Assembly (NCBI RefSeq): GCF_900636825.1
Contig: NZ_LR134318.1
Span: forward strand, 3,009,501-3,073,500
Origin: Pseudomonas fluorescens
Lineage (GTDB): Bacteria; Pseudomonadota; Gammaproteobacteria; Pseudomonadales; Pseudomonadaceae
Direction: 5' to 3'
DNA: 64,000 bases
The translations under genes were made by a program, and so were the position numbers. Shown in pieces: positions 8,158-15,858 of this stretch (positions are counted from its first letter, which is position 1; every line of letters starts with the position of its first letter). The notes below the pieces were generated by a model, which saw only the letters and a list, made by a program, of their open reading frames with translations, did no database searches and had not been told where the DNA came from.

Positions 8158-8832
8158 TCAGCAATTCGCAGCGAGATGGCTTTCGAAATGGGCAATGGCC
8201 TGCATAAATGCTTCTGGCTCGAAGGCCAGATGATCGGGCTCTGCAGTCACCAGAGAAGCAGCAGGCAGGTTGTTCCATCGCCGCAGTAATTGCTCGGTGG
8301 AGAAGATTTCCAGTCCGTAGATCCAGTTGGAGAGAATGAACAGCGCAGAATAATGGGCCGCAGTCGTGGTCGCTGCGCAGGCGTCGGCAACCAGCGTCAG
8401 CTGGAAATCATGTTGATAGGCATCGAACAGGCTGCTCATCACACAGACATCGGTCAGCACGCCTATTACCACCAAACGGGTAATACCACGCCTCTTCAAT
8501 GTTTCCGCCAGATCAGTTTTATGAAAGGCGCTGTAGCGTTGCTTGTCGATTACGACATCGCCGGCCTGCGGGGCCAGTGCATCAATGATTTCAATAGCGC
8601 GCGTATCGGCACGGTAGGTGGTCGGCCTGCCTTGCTCGTCTACCGGCTCGCCGAATGCCAGGTTTCGGCCTTGGGCATCGTTGACGTGGCGGCTGTAAAA
8701 CAGCGGGATATGCATATTGCGGGCGCAGGCAACCAGCGCTGCTGCGTTGTTGATCACTTGCTCGAATCGCGGCAAAGGGTAGCCGTCTTCGTTTTGCATA
8801 TCGATCACGAGAATAGCGGTGTCTTGAGTCAT
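8158..8832 (-). CDS. Isochorismatase-fold cysteine hydrolase
   Basis: A 224-residue cytosolic hydrolase of the nicotinamidase/isochorismatase superfamily. The catalytic triad can be placed at D11 (LVIDMQNE), K97 (DKQRYSAF) and C130 (GVLTDVCVMSS), with the usual cis-peptide just before the cysteine (GVLTDVC). The start at 8832 (MTQDTAIL) has GGAAG upstream. A longer frame to 8871 lacks one. It is the first gene of a two-gene operon with the NCS1 permease, which points to an amide, ureide or carbamoyl substrate rather than isochorismate. Nicotinamidase, biuret-hydrolase and ureidoacrylate-amidase activities are all possible. Confidence 0.8.
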   Translation of the reverse strand: MTQDTAILVIDMQNEDGYPLPRFEQVINNAAALVACARNMHIPLFYSRHVNDAQGRNLAFGEPVDEQGRPTTYRADTRAIEIIDALAPQAGDVVIDKQRYSAFHKTDLAETLKRRGITRLVVIGVLTDVCVMSSLFDAYQHDFQLTLVADACAATTTAAHYSALFILSNWIYGLEIFSTEQLLRRWNNLPAASLVTAEPDHLAFEPEAFMQAIAHFESHLAANC

Positions 8833-9389
8833 TTGATTTCTTCCAGGTACAGAGCACCGGGCGATGTGCAACGGGTTCGCCAGGAGGTGTTCGGGGGGAT
8901 ACGCAAAGCGCTGCGTTAGCGTTGCGTGCGAAAGACGTGAGGCGCTTTCGTGGAAGGAATCAGCTGACTATTTGCCAGAAACCATTTTGCTTGGCCGCTA
9001 CCGAGGCAGGAAGACGTTGAAGGGTGATCTGCAATGGGGCAATAGCTCGTCTCAAGAACCCGCTCATGGCCCCGCACGGCAAGCCGCACCCCAGGCCGGA
9101 CAGGCGGGTGCGGATACCAGTGATGAAGGGTTCAGGGCGTGCCATGACAAACTCTCAAAGAGATCTTCGGATCTCTACAGCAATTGTCGCGCCAGATTCT
9201 GAGCCCCGCAAAATGGCACTTACAGCCTTGATTGCCTGCAGTGTTACTGCAGGTCTGTGGTATACCGTAATACGTCTGTTACAAGACGTATCATCGGCAT
9301 CCGCGCGTCTATTCACCCGCTTGCATAGCGGACAAACGCCAAGGCGCCGGTACGTGCCGGCCTGACTTCAGCGCTAGCCAACTGTTTTA
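8833..9389. other. Long intergenic region with clustered palindromes
   Basis: No convincing gene is seen in 557 bases. Short open frames lack ribosome sites. It must contain the promoter of the isochorismatase-permease operon on its left. The right part carries three palindromes in a row, described separately. A reverse-strand frame at 8960-9145 was considered and dropped. Confidence 0.45.
9235..9291. promoter_or_regulatory. Cluster of three palindromes, possible operators
   Basis: CCTGCAG-N5-CTGCAGG (9235-9253), GGTATACC (9259-9266) and ATACGTCT-N6-AGACGTAT (9270-9291) lie within 57 bases. TGGTATACCA-like palindromes are a known binding form of FadR-subfamily GntR regulators, and the last repeat has 8-bp perfect arms. 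They lie about 400 bases upstream of the isochorismatase-like gene and no regulator gene is adjacent. Regulatory role inferred. Confidence 0.4.
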
Positions 9390-10100
9390 TCAATCATCCA
9401 CATCCGACGCCAGCGAAAGCGGCTGAATCAGCTGTGAGCCCTGATTACGCACATTCCCGACATCCTTGCCAACCTTGTACCAGTGAAAATCCGTAGCAGG
9501 CCTGCAATGCTGCGTCGCAAGCTCGCGAGCTCGTTCTGGCGACGTATCGGGATCGATCCACTCACGGGCGTACTCGGGCGATAAGACCAATGGCTTGCGA
9601 TCGTGGACATCGACCATGCCTTCATCGCTTGCCGCAGTAATGATGACGAAGCCATCGCGATCATCCGGCTCCAAGCCTGCGTGCACTTCAGCCAGACCGG
9701 CGAAAAACATTGGAATCTGTTCTTTCAGCGTTATGAAATAGGGCTGTTTTTTCTTTGGATCGTCAGCATCCTTGACCCATTCGAACCAGCCGTTCGCCGG
9801 GGCAAGTACGCGACCGTTCGGCCAAAGCTGATTGAAAAACTTGCCGGTGATGACAGTCTCGACCCTGGCATTGATCGGGTCAGGGCGCTTTCCCTTGGCC
9901 CAGAAAGGCGCCCATCCCCATTTGACCTTATCAACGCTCAAGCCCCCTTCCACCGGCCGTATGATCTCCACTCGCGTCGACGGCGCGACGTTGTACCGCT
10001 CGACTGGCCAGAGGTCATAGCCATTGATCACCAACTGCTTTGGCGCGAGCTCTTTGAGGTAGTGATCCATCGATTCGTAGATCGAATAGCGTCCGCACAT
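9390..10100 (-). CDS. yedK: SOS-associated abasic-site protein, HMCES/YedK family
   Basis: A 236-residue SRAP-domain protein that forms a thiazolidine cross-link with abasic sites in single-stranded DNA and shields them. Catalytic Cys2 is exposed after Met removal (MCGRYS). The other active-site signatures are present in order: YNVAPSTR, INARVET, ANGWFEW with its glutamate, and VHDRKP with the histidine. The usual HDRMP reads HDRKP here, a conservative surface change. The gene diverges from umuDC and the LexA-type palindrome lies 55 bases upstream of its start, so it should be SOS-induced together with the polymerase. Confidence 0.9.
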   Translation of the reverse strand: MCGRYSIYESMDHYLKELAPKQLVINGYDLWPVERYNVAPSTRVEIIRPVEGGLSVDKVKWGWAPFWAKGKRPDPINARVETVITGKFFNQLWPNGRVLAPANGWFEWVKDADDPKKKQPYFITLKEQIPMFFAGLAEVHAGLEPDDRDGFVIITAASDEGMVDVHDRKPLVLSPEYAREWIDPDTSPERARELATQHCRPATDFHWYKVGKDVGNVRNQGSQLIQPLSLASDVDD

Positions 10101-10155
10101 GCTGTCACCCGTCGAATTGTCGTACCTATGACATTGACCGCAAGCGAATCAAATC

Positions 10156-10181
10156 GTTAACTGTATGCATGTACAGTTAAC
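10156..10181. promoter_or_regulatory. LexA operator shared by yedK and umuDC
   Basis: The core at 10161-10176 is CTG-N10-CAG (CTGTATGCATGTACAG), matching the gammaproteobacterial SOS box. It sits inside a longer palindrome with 10-bp perfect arms, GTTAACTGTA and TACAGTTAAC, around a 6-base centre. It lies 17 bases before umuD and 55 before yedK, the only operator visible in the 98-base divergent region. Confidence 0.92.
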
Positions 10182-10198
10182 CTTTTAAGGCTTGCATC

Positions 10199-10630
10199 AT
10201 GAGCATCACCCTCCTCGGCCAACTTGCTACCGGCGGTAAGACGCTGCCCCTTTATTCTTCCAAGGTGCCAGCGGGCTTCCCCTCCCCCGCAGCTGACCAT
10301 ATCGAGAAGCACATTTCCCTCGATGAGCTGTTCGATATCCGGGCGCCGCACGTGTATCTGGTGAGAATCGACGGGGACAGCATGCAAGGCGCGGGTATCT
10401 ATTCCGGGGATTTGGTGATCGTCGATCGAAGCATCGAGGCAGTCAGTGGCGACATCGTCATCGCCGCGTTGAACTCTGAGCCATTCTGCAAGCGCCTGCT
10501 TTTGCGCGAGAACGCCGTGCTGCTGTTGTCGGAGAATCCCAAATATCCGGCGCGACATGTCATGGAAGGCGATGAGCTGGTGATCTGGGGTGTCGTGAAA
10601 TACAGCGTCCGCGATCATGACAATACGTGA
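10199..10630 (+). CDS. umuD: UmuD-like self-cleaving S24 peptidase, polymerase V accessory
   Basis: A 143-residue LexA/UmuD-type protein. RecA-stimulated autocleavage would occur at the Ala-Gly bond in KVPAGFPSPA, giving the active UmuD' form that joins UmuC as DNA polymerase V. The catalytic serine is in RIDGDSMQGAGI and the lysine in EPFCKRLLLREN, both in the normal order and spacing. The length matches chromosomal UmuD and plasmid RulA/ImpA. AAGG lies 8 bases before the ATG. It overlaps umuC by 14 bases, so translation is coupled, and it is controlled by the LexA box immediately upstream. Confidence 0.93.
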   Translation: MSITLLGQLATGGKTLPLYSSKVPAGFPSPAADHIEKHISLDELFDIRAPHVYLVRIDGDSMQGAGIYSGDLVIVDRSIEAVSGDIVIAALNSEPFCKRLLLRENAVLLLSENPKYPARHVMEGDELVIWGVVKYSVRDHDNT

Positions 10631-11897
10631 GCCGGTTTTCGCCCTGATCGACTGCAACTCGTTTTACGCGAGCTGCGAGCGCGTCTTCAGGCCTGACCTC
10701 GCCAGGACGCCGATCGTCGTGCTGTCCAACAACGACGGCTGTGTGATCGCGCGCAGCTACGACGCCAAGCCGTTCGTAAAAATGGGCCAGCCCTATTTCC
10801 AGATCAAAGACCATCTGCGGCGACACGGGGTTGTGGCATTCAGCAGTAATTACGCGCTATACGGCGACATGAGTGAGCGCGTGATGACGATCATCGAATC
10901 GATGGTCCCGGCGCTTGAGGTCTACAGCATCGATGAGGCGTTCGCCGATCTGACGGGTATGCCTGGGGATTTGTCAGCGTTTGGTCGGCACATGCGTTCC
11001 ACCCTTCTCAAACGCACAGGCATCCCGGTCGGGGTCGGTATTGCACGCACGAAGACGCTGGCCAAACTCGCCAACCACACCGCCAAACGGCTGCTGGACA
11101 TCACCGGGGGCGTGGTCGATCTGTGCGATCCGTTCAAACGCGACTGGACGCTGCGCAACACCGATGTCGGCGAGGTCTGGGGCATCGGCAGGCGCATGAA
11201 GGCGCATCTGGAAACGATGGGCATCAAGACTGCAATGGACTTGGCAAAAGCCGATCCGTGGATGCTTCGCCAGAAATTCAGCGTGGTGATCGAGAAGACT
11301 GCCCGCGAGCTGGCCGGCACGCCGTGTCTGGAATTGGGGGAAGCTGACCCACCCAAGCAAGAGATTTGCTGCAGCAGGATGTTCGGCAATCGGCTCACGC
11401 AGATCGAGCCGATCAAGGAAGCCGTCGCCACCTATACCCAGCGCGCCGCAGAAAAGCTCCGCGCGCAAAACTCGCTGTGCAAGAAGATCCGCGTGAGCAT
11501 TCGTACCGGCATGTTCAACCCCGAGGAAGCGAAGTACGCGAACGGCGCTCTGGTTGAATTACCCTACCCGACCAATGACGTCCGGCTCATGACAAAGGCT
11601 GCCACCGAGGCAGTCAACCGCCTCTTCCGGCCGGGATTCAAATACAGCAAGGCTGAGGTTCTGCTGATGGATTTGCGACAGCCTGGCGAATTCACCGATG
11701 ACCTGTTTGCGCATTCGCAGCCTGTGATGGCGGACAAGGTGATGAGCGTGCTGGATGAGATCAATAGCCGCTGGGGAAAGGGAGTGTTGCGTTTAGCCAG
11801 CGTGCCGGCGACGCCCGGGTGGGCGATGCGCCGCGAACTGATGAGTCAGAGTTACACGACCAAAGTCGATCAGCTGTGGACGGTCAGGGCTAGATAG
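10617..11897 (+). CDS. umuC: Error-prone DNA polymerase V catalytic subunit UmuC
   Basis: A 426-residue Y-family polymerase for translesion synthesis. The palm motif ALIDCNSFYASCERVF holds the first metal-binding aspartate, and VYSIDEAFADL carries the catalytic D-E pair. GVGIARTKTLAKLANHTAK is the conserved post-palm segment and GIGRRMKAHLETMGI the helix-hairpin-helix of the thumb. The C-terminal little finger and the UmuC-specific tail (DELWTV-like DQLWTVRAR) are intact, so the enzyme looks functional. Its start lies inside umuD. A bidirectional terminator follows 39 bases after the stop. Confidence 0.94.
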   Translation: MTIREPVFALIDCNSFYASCERVFRPDLARTPIVVLSNNDGCVIARSYDAKPFVKMGQPYFQIKDHLRRHGVVAFSSNYALYGDMSERVMTIIESMVPALEVYSIDEAFADLTGMPGDLSAFGRHMRSTLLKRTGIPVGVGIARTKTLAKLANHTAKRLLDITGGVVDLCDPFKRDWTLRNTDVGEVWGIGRRMKAHLETMGIKTAMDLAKADPWMLRQKFSVVIEKTARELAGTPCLELGEADPPKQEICCSRMFGNRLTQIEPIKEAVATYTQRAAEKLRAQNSLCKKIRVSIRTGMFNPEEAKYANGALVELPYPTNDVRLMTKAATEAVNRLFRPGFKYSKAEVLLMDLRQPGEFTDDLFAHSQPVMADKVMSVLDEINSRWGKGVLRLASVPATPGWAMRRELMSQSYTTKVDQLWTVRAR

Positions 11898-11936
11898 CTT
11901 CCAGGTTGGCACTGAGCAATTTTTCTGGCGAAACGA

Positions 11937-11967
11937 AAAGGCACTTGCGTCAACCGCAAGTGCCTTT
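11937..11967. terminator. Bidirectional terminator between umuC and pelG
   Basis: AAAGGCACTTGCG (11937-11949) and CGCAAGTGCCTTT (11955-11967) form a perfect 13-bp stem with a 5-base loop. A and T runs at its feet suit both directions, and it serves the convergent umuC and pelG ends. Confidence 0.88.
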
Positions 11968-11986
11968 GCTACGCGAAACAATTGGG

Positions 11987-13357
11987 TCAACGAGCCAGCA
12001 TGAACGTCTCGTATTCCAGATTATCCAGCGCCGACGACAGTTGGGCCAAGCCGATCAACACGCAAATCAATAATGACAACGTGAAGCCATAGCCAAAGAA
12101 GCTAGGCCCCAAGTGCATGCTCAATAACGTAAAGGCCGCGTTCAATACCGCGAACAACACGCATAGATTCAGCACGACGCGACGTTTGTCGAGGTAGAAG
12201 AACACGTTGAGCAACGCCATGAACACCACCTGGATGCTCACCCCGATCAGATCGATATAGAACAGCGGCAAGTAGTAGCTGGAGATGCCGAGCCAATCCA
12301 GCAGGCGCGGTGCGAAGAGGAACAGCAGCACGACTGTAAGCCCCTGGACTTTGCAGATTTCCAGCAGCCCCTGGCGGATGGATAGCGTCATTTCGGTTTT
12401 CAGCGAACCGATGTGCTGCAGCGTCTCGCCTTCGCGGATAGCACGGAACAAGCGGTCGTACCATTCGGCAAAATCGGTCTCGATACGCACGAGAAACACC
12501 GCCATGCCTGGGATGATCGCCAGGTAAGCGATGAAGATTGGCATGTCATAGAGCATCGACGCCCGCAGCGGTCCGATGACGGCGTTGGACGTACCGGGGT
12601 TGAACCAGAACAGGATCTTGTCGATCCAGATGCCGAAGTTGTAGAAGAACCCGGTCGCCAGCAAGCTCAGAAACACGTTGCGCCGATCGAGGAATTCAAA
12701 GGCAATCAGCTTGTCCGCCCGATACTCGCGCAGGATGTCGTAGAGGTACAGGAACAGCAGAACGCTGTGCCCTATCAATAACGCCAACAAGAGGCCGGGC
12801 ATGCGCAGGAAGCTCAGCAGATAAGCACTCGCGACCATCAGCGAATAACCAATCAGCATGACCATCAGGATGCGGTTGTATTTTTTCATCCCCGACAGAA
12901 AGATGATCACCAGCCACAAGTTGCAAAGCACCACAAAGTTCGACAACACCAGTACGCGGTAGATCAGCGGCTGATCGAACAGCCATGCCAACAAGATGAT
13001 CCCCAGCACTCCGGCACCGACGGTGACCAGCAGCAATATGCCGAGCAAGTTAGGCAGGACGTTCTCGTACTTGTGCTCGAACAACAGGTCGGACACGAAA
13101 CGGGTGAAAAACAACTGCAGGCCGCCCGTTAAAATCAATGAGCTGGCCATCAGGTAGGTCACCGTCACCAGGAACTGCCCGACCAACTCGTTGGGTAACA
13201 GAAGCCCCACGCTGATGATACCCACCAGCAGCACGCTGACGATCGACAACACCCACGGCCCGGAGCTGATCAGGCCGGCGTAGACGTAGGCGTGCAGGGT
13301 CGCGGTGTAAGAGTCGCGCGAAAGAATCTTGCGCAGTTCGAAGCCAATACCGGCCAT
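11987..13357 (-). CDS. pelG: Pel polysaccharide inner-membrane transporter PelG
   Basis: A 456-residue polytopic membrane protein with about 12 hydrophobic segments, the putative Wzx-like (MOP superfamily) exporter of the Pel polymer across the inner membrane. The opening MAGIGFELRKILSRDSYTATL is the conserved PelG start. The length equals that of known PelG proteins. Its ATG abuts the pelF stop with no gap and GGAGA lies just inside pelF. PelG works with PelD, PelE and PelF as a synthase complex. It is the last gene of the operon, ended by the terminator shared with umuC. Confidence 0.93.
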   Translation of the reverse strand: MAGIGFELRKILSRDSYTATLHAYVYAGLISSGPWVLSIVSVLLVGIISVGLLLPNELVGQFLVTVTYLMASSLILTGGLQLFFTRFVSDLLFEHKYENVLPNLLGILLLVTVGAGVLGIILLAWLFDQPLIYRVLVLSNFVVLCNLWLVIIFLSGMKKYNRILMVMLIGYSLMVASAYLLSFLRMPGLLLALLIGHSVLLFLYLYDILREYRADKLIAFEFLDRRNVFLSLLATGFFYNFGIWIDKILFWFNPGTSNAVIGPLRASMLYDMPIFIAYLAIIPGMAVFLVRIETDFAEWYDRLFRAIREGETLQHIGSLKTEMTLSIRQGLLEICKVQGLTVVLLFLFAPRLLDWLGISSYYLPLFYIDLIGVSIQVVFMALLNVFFYLDKRRVVLNLCVLFAVLNAAFTLLSMHLGPSFFGYGFTLSLLICVLIGLAQLSSALDNLEYETFMLAR

Positions 13358-14872
13358 TTAACTGTTCTCCATGGCTGCCTGGTACAGGTCGCGATAGCGC
13401 TGCAGCATCAAGCCTTCGGTGTAGAAACGGTTGACTCGCAACAGGCCGCTGGCCTGTGCGGCTTCCCAGCGTTCAGGGCTGCGCAACAGTTCAAGGATCG
13501 CCGCGCAGGTGGCCTGCGGGTCGGCGATTGCGACGACTTTGCCCGCGACACCGAGATCGCGATCCTCACTGCTGCCGCCTTCGATCAGCTCGCGACACGA
13601 GCCCACGTCACTGCTGATTACCGGAGTGCCGGCAGCCCAGGCTTCGAGGATCACCAGCGGCTGCGCTTCGCTGATGGATGTCAGCACCATCAGGCCGAGT
13701 TTGGGCAGGATCTCCTGGATACGCTGGAAGCCGAGGAAATGCACCTTGCCTTCCAATCCGAGACTGGCCATCAGGCTGCGGCACTCGCTGACGTATTCCG
13801 GGTCTTCCTCCTCGGGCCCGACGATCCAGCCTTCGATGTGAGGCATGGCAGTGATGACCCCGCGCATGGCCCGCAAGAAAGTTTTCACGTCCTTGATCGG
13901 CACCACACGCCCGATCAACCCCACCACCGATGCGATGCCCGGCTCGCGCGTCTCCATGGCCCTGGCCCACTGCGACAGGTCGATACCGTTCGCGATCAAT
14001 TGCGTGCGGCTCGGATCGGCGCCGTCCTTGATCTGACGCTGACGGTTGCCGTCGTACAGGGCAATGATGTGATCGGCGCTGTTGTAAGCCAACTGACCGA
14101 TGCGCTCGAAGAATCGAACCCAGAGCGTGCGAATGTAGCCGGTACCGCCGTCGAGGCTGCGGTTGAGCGCCTGACCGGAACTCTCGGCGATCCACGACGC
14201 CTGGGCCAGGTCGATCTTGCGCTCCTTGGTGTAGATGCCGTGCTCGCTGAGCAGATAGGTGCATTTCCACCGTTGCTTGAGGATGCAACCCAGCGCCCCG
14301 GCATAACCGGTGGAAATCGAATGCAGTACCCGCGCCCGCGGCATCTTGCGAGACGCTTCGGCCAGCATCAGTAAAGGTGACTGCAAGGAGCGCAGGGTCC
14401 AGAAATAGTTGACGAATGACGGGTCGGCACAATGCTGACGATAGCCCTCGGTCAGTGTTTCCCAGCTCGCGCGGCTGCGCGATACATCGTCGAGCGTCAG
14501 GTCGCATTCAGCGATGCAATTGAGCAAGCGCTCACCCAGCTCGCGCTCTGGCTGATCCGGGTGATGCAGAAAACGATAGAGGTCGGCCAGTTGCTGAGGA
14601 TCAGCCTCGCGCGGCTTGCCATGCAAGTGAGTGGCGTGGGTCGCGTCTTCAAGGAACACTTCCTCGATATGCACCACGTTGGCGGGGATTTCATAGCGCC
14701 GCGATGAATACGCCGAACGCTGCCCGCCGATGAACATGACCGAGAACGTCAGCTCCGGCAGGCCGAGGATCATCTGGTGAATCCAGCTCGATACACCGCC
14801 GCGCACATAGGGCCATGTGCCTTCCAGCAACAGGCAGATATCGGCTATCGGTGTCGCTTCCTTGTCGTTCAT
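13358..14872 (-). CDS. pelF: Pel glycosyltransferase PelF (GT4)
   Basis: A 504-residue cytosolic GT-B glycosyltransferase that polymerises the Pel polysaccharide from UDP-sugar donors. CLLLEGTWPYVRGGVSSWIHQ is the PelF-type acceptor-side motif near the N-terminus. VVGLIGRVVPIKDVKTFL opens the donor domain and LVILEAWAAGTPVISSDVGS contains the E-x7-E donor signature. The ATG at 14872 has GAGGAG 6 bases before it and overlaps the pelE stop as ATGA. A TTG two codons earlier is less likely. The donor would be UDP-GalNAc/GlcNAc, in line with a pelX epimerase in the operon. Confidence 0.93.
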   Translation of the reverse strand: MNDKEATPIADICLLLEGTWPYVRGGVSSWIHQMILGLPELTFSVMFIGGQRSAYSSRRYEIPANVVHIEEVFLEDATHATHLHGKPREADPQQLADLYRFLHHPDQPERELGERLLNCIAECDLTLDDVSRSRASWETLTEGYRQHCADPSFVNYFWTLRSLQSPLLMLAEASRKMPRARVLHSISTGYAGALGCILKQRWKCTYLLSEHGIYTKERKIDLAQASWIAESSGQALNRSLDGGTGYIRTLWVRFFERIGQLAYNSADHIIALYDGNRQRQIKDGADPSRTQLIANGIDLSQWARAMETREPGIASVVGLIGRVVPIKDVKTFLRAMRGVITAMPHIEGWIVGPEEEDPEYVSECRSLMASLGLEGKVHFLGFQRIQEILPKLGLMVLTSISEAQPLVILEAWAAGTPVISSDVGSCRELIEGGSSEDRDLGVAGKVVAIADPQATCAAILELLRSPERWEAAQASGLLRVNRFYTEGLMLQRYRDLYQAAMENS

Positions 14873-15858
14873 TGCCAACTCCTCACCAGCTCAGCGAAAG
14901 GTGGGCGCTGACGGGTTTTTTCCGGAAGTCTGGCCAGCAATCCGGAAATTTCATGATAACGACCGCTCTCAAACGCCAGTTCCGCGTGGAAGGGCAGCAA
15001 CTGTGCGGAGTCCAGGCCATTCGCTTCTGCTTGGTGCAGCAGTGCTTCGGCGCGTTCGTTTTCACCAAGCTCCAGGGCAATGCGTCCGGCAAGCAACAAC
15101 AGTTCGCCGCCCTCACCTGCCGCCAAACCCTGTTCGGCATGTTCGCTGGCTTGGCCGAGCACGTGTTCCAGCACGCTGCCCTGCGCCAGGCCAAGATACG
15201 CCAACTCCCAATACCAACGCGCGAGCCTGCTGTGCACGGGGCCCGCGTTGCGCTCGCTGACATCGGCCAGTTGCTGGAGGCCCATCTGGATATGCAGGTT
15301 GATGTCGCTTTCCTGTTTGTCGAGCATCGAGTACGCCAGCAAGCGCACGTCATCGCTTGGATCGCCGAGCGCCAGCTTGAGGATGGGCACCGCTTCTTTG
15401 CCCGGCATGCGTCGGGTTGCCAACAGCGCAGCCAGGCGCTGATCCGGATCGGACGCATGGCGAAGCACATCCTGCAAACCGCCATCGGAAAAGATCGGCG
15501 TTCGCATCTGCGACTGTGCGCGGAACGGCAATCCTGGAATGCCAACGGCCTGCCAGGCTTGTCCATCGCGCTTGCGTGGCAGGAACAGCGCCGGGAAGAT
15601 TGACGCCACCACACCCAACGTACCGATCACCGGTATGAAAAATGCCAGGCTGAAAATGAACAGCGGGCTCCACGGCAACGGGGCGCGATAGCGGGCCGGC
15701 AGCAACAGCCACACGGCGCCGCACAACATCAGGCAGGCAAGGCCATGGGTGACGCTGAATACCGCTAGCTGATGCAATTGCGGCGCATCAAGCCACAAAC
15801 TGGCCCAACTGCCCGCCTCCAGCACCAGTGCTCCGCTAAACAGCCACTTGCTGATCAT
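14869..15858 (-). CDS. pelE: Pel synthase complex membrane protein PelE
   Basis: A 329-residue protein with hydrophobic N-terminal segments (about residues 5-70), followed by a long soluble region of helical repeats (HIQMGLQQLADVSERNAGP, LAYLGLAQGSVLEHVLGQAS, AGRIALELGENERAEALLHQ) that read as TPR-like pairs. This is the architecture known for PelE, which links PelD/PelG to the cytosolic PelF. It overlaps pelD by 23 bases and pelF by 4, so translation is coupled throughout. Sequence conservation in this subunit is low and identification relies partly on operon position. Confidence 0.87.
   Translation of the reverse strand: MISKWLFSGALVLEAGSWASLWLDAPQLHQLAVFSVTHGLACLMLCGAVWLLLPARYRAPLPWSPLFIFSLAFFIPVIGTLGVVASIFPALFLPRKRDGQAWQAVGIPGLPFRAQSQMRTPIFSDGGLQDVLRHASDPDQRLAALLATRRMPGKEAVPILKLALGDPSDDVRLLAYSMLDKQESDINLHIQMGLQQLADVSERNAGPVHSRLARWYWELAYLGLAQGSVLEHVLGQASEHAEQGLAAGEGGELLLLAGRIALELGENERAEALLHQAEANGLDSAQLLPFHAELAFESGRYHEISGLLARLPEKTRQRPPFAELVRSWQ

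Noticed and set aside
8960..9145. 61-codon reverse frame in the gap before yedK
   Set aside because: No ribosome site, no family resemblance, low-complexity arginine/glycine content.
13292..14374. 360-codon open frame opposite pelF/pelG
   Set aside because: Antisense shadow crossing the pelF-pelG junction. Both pel genes have clear motifs.
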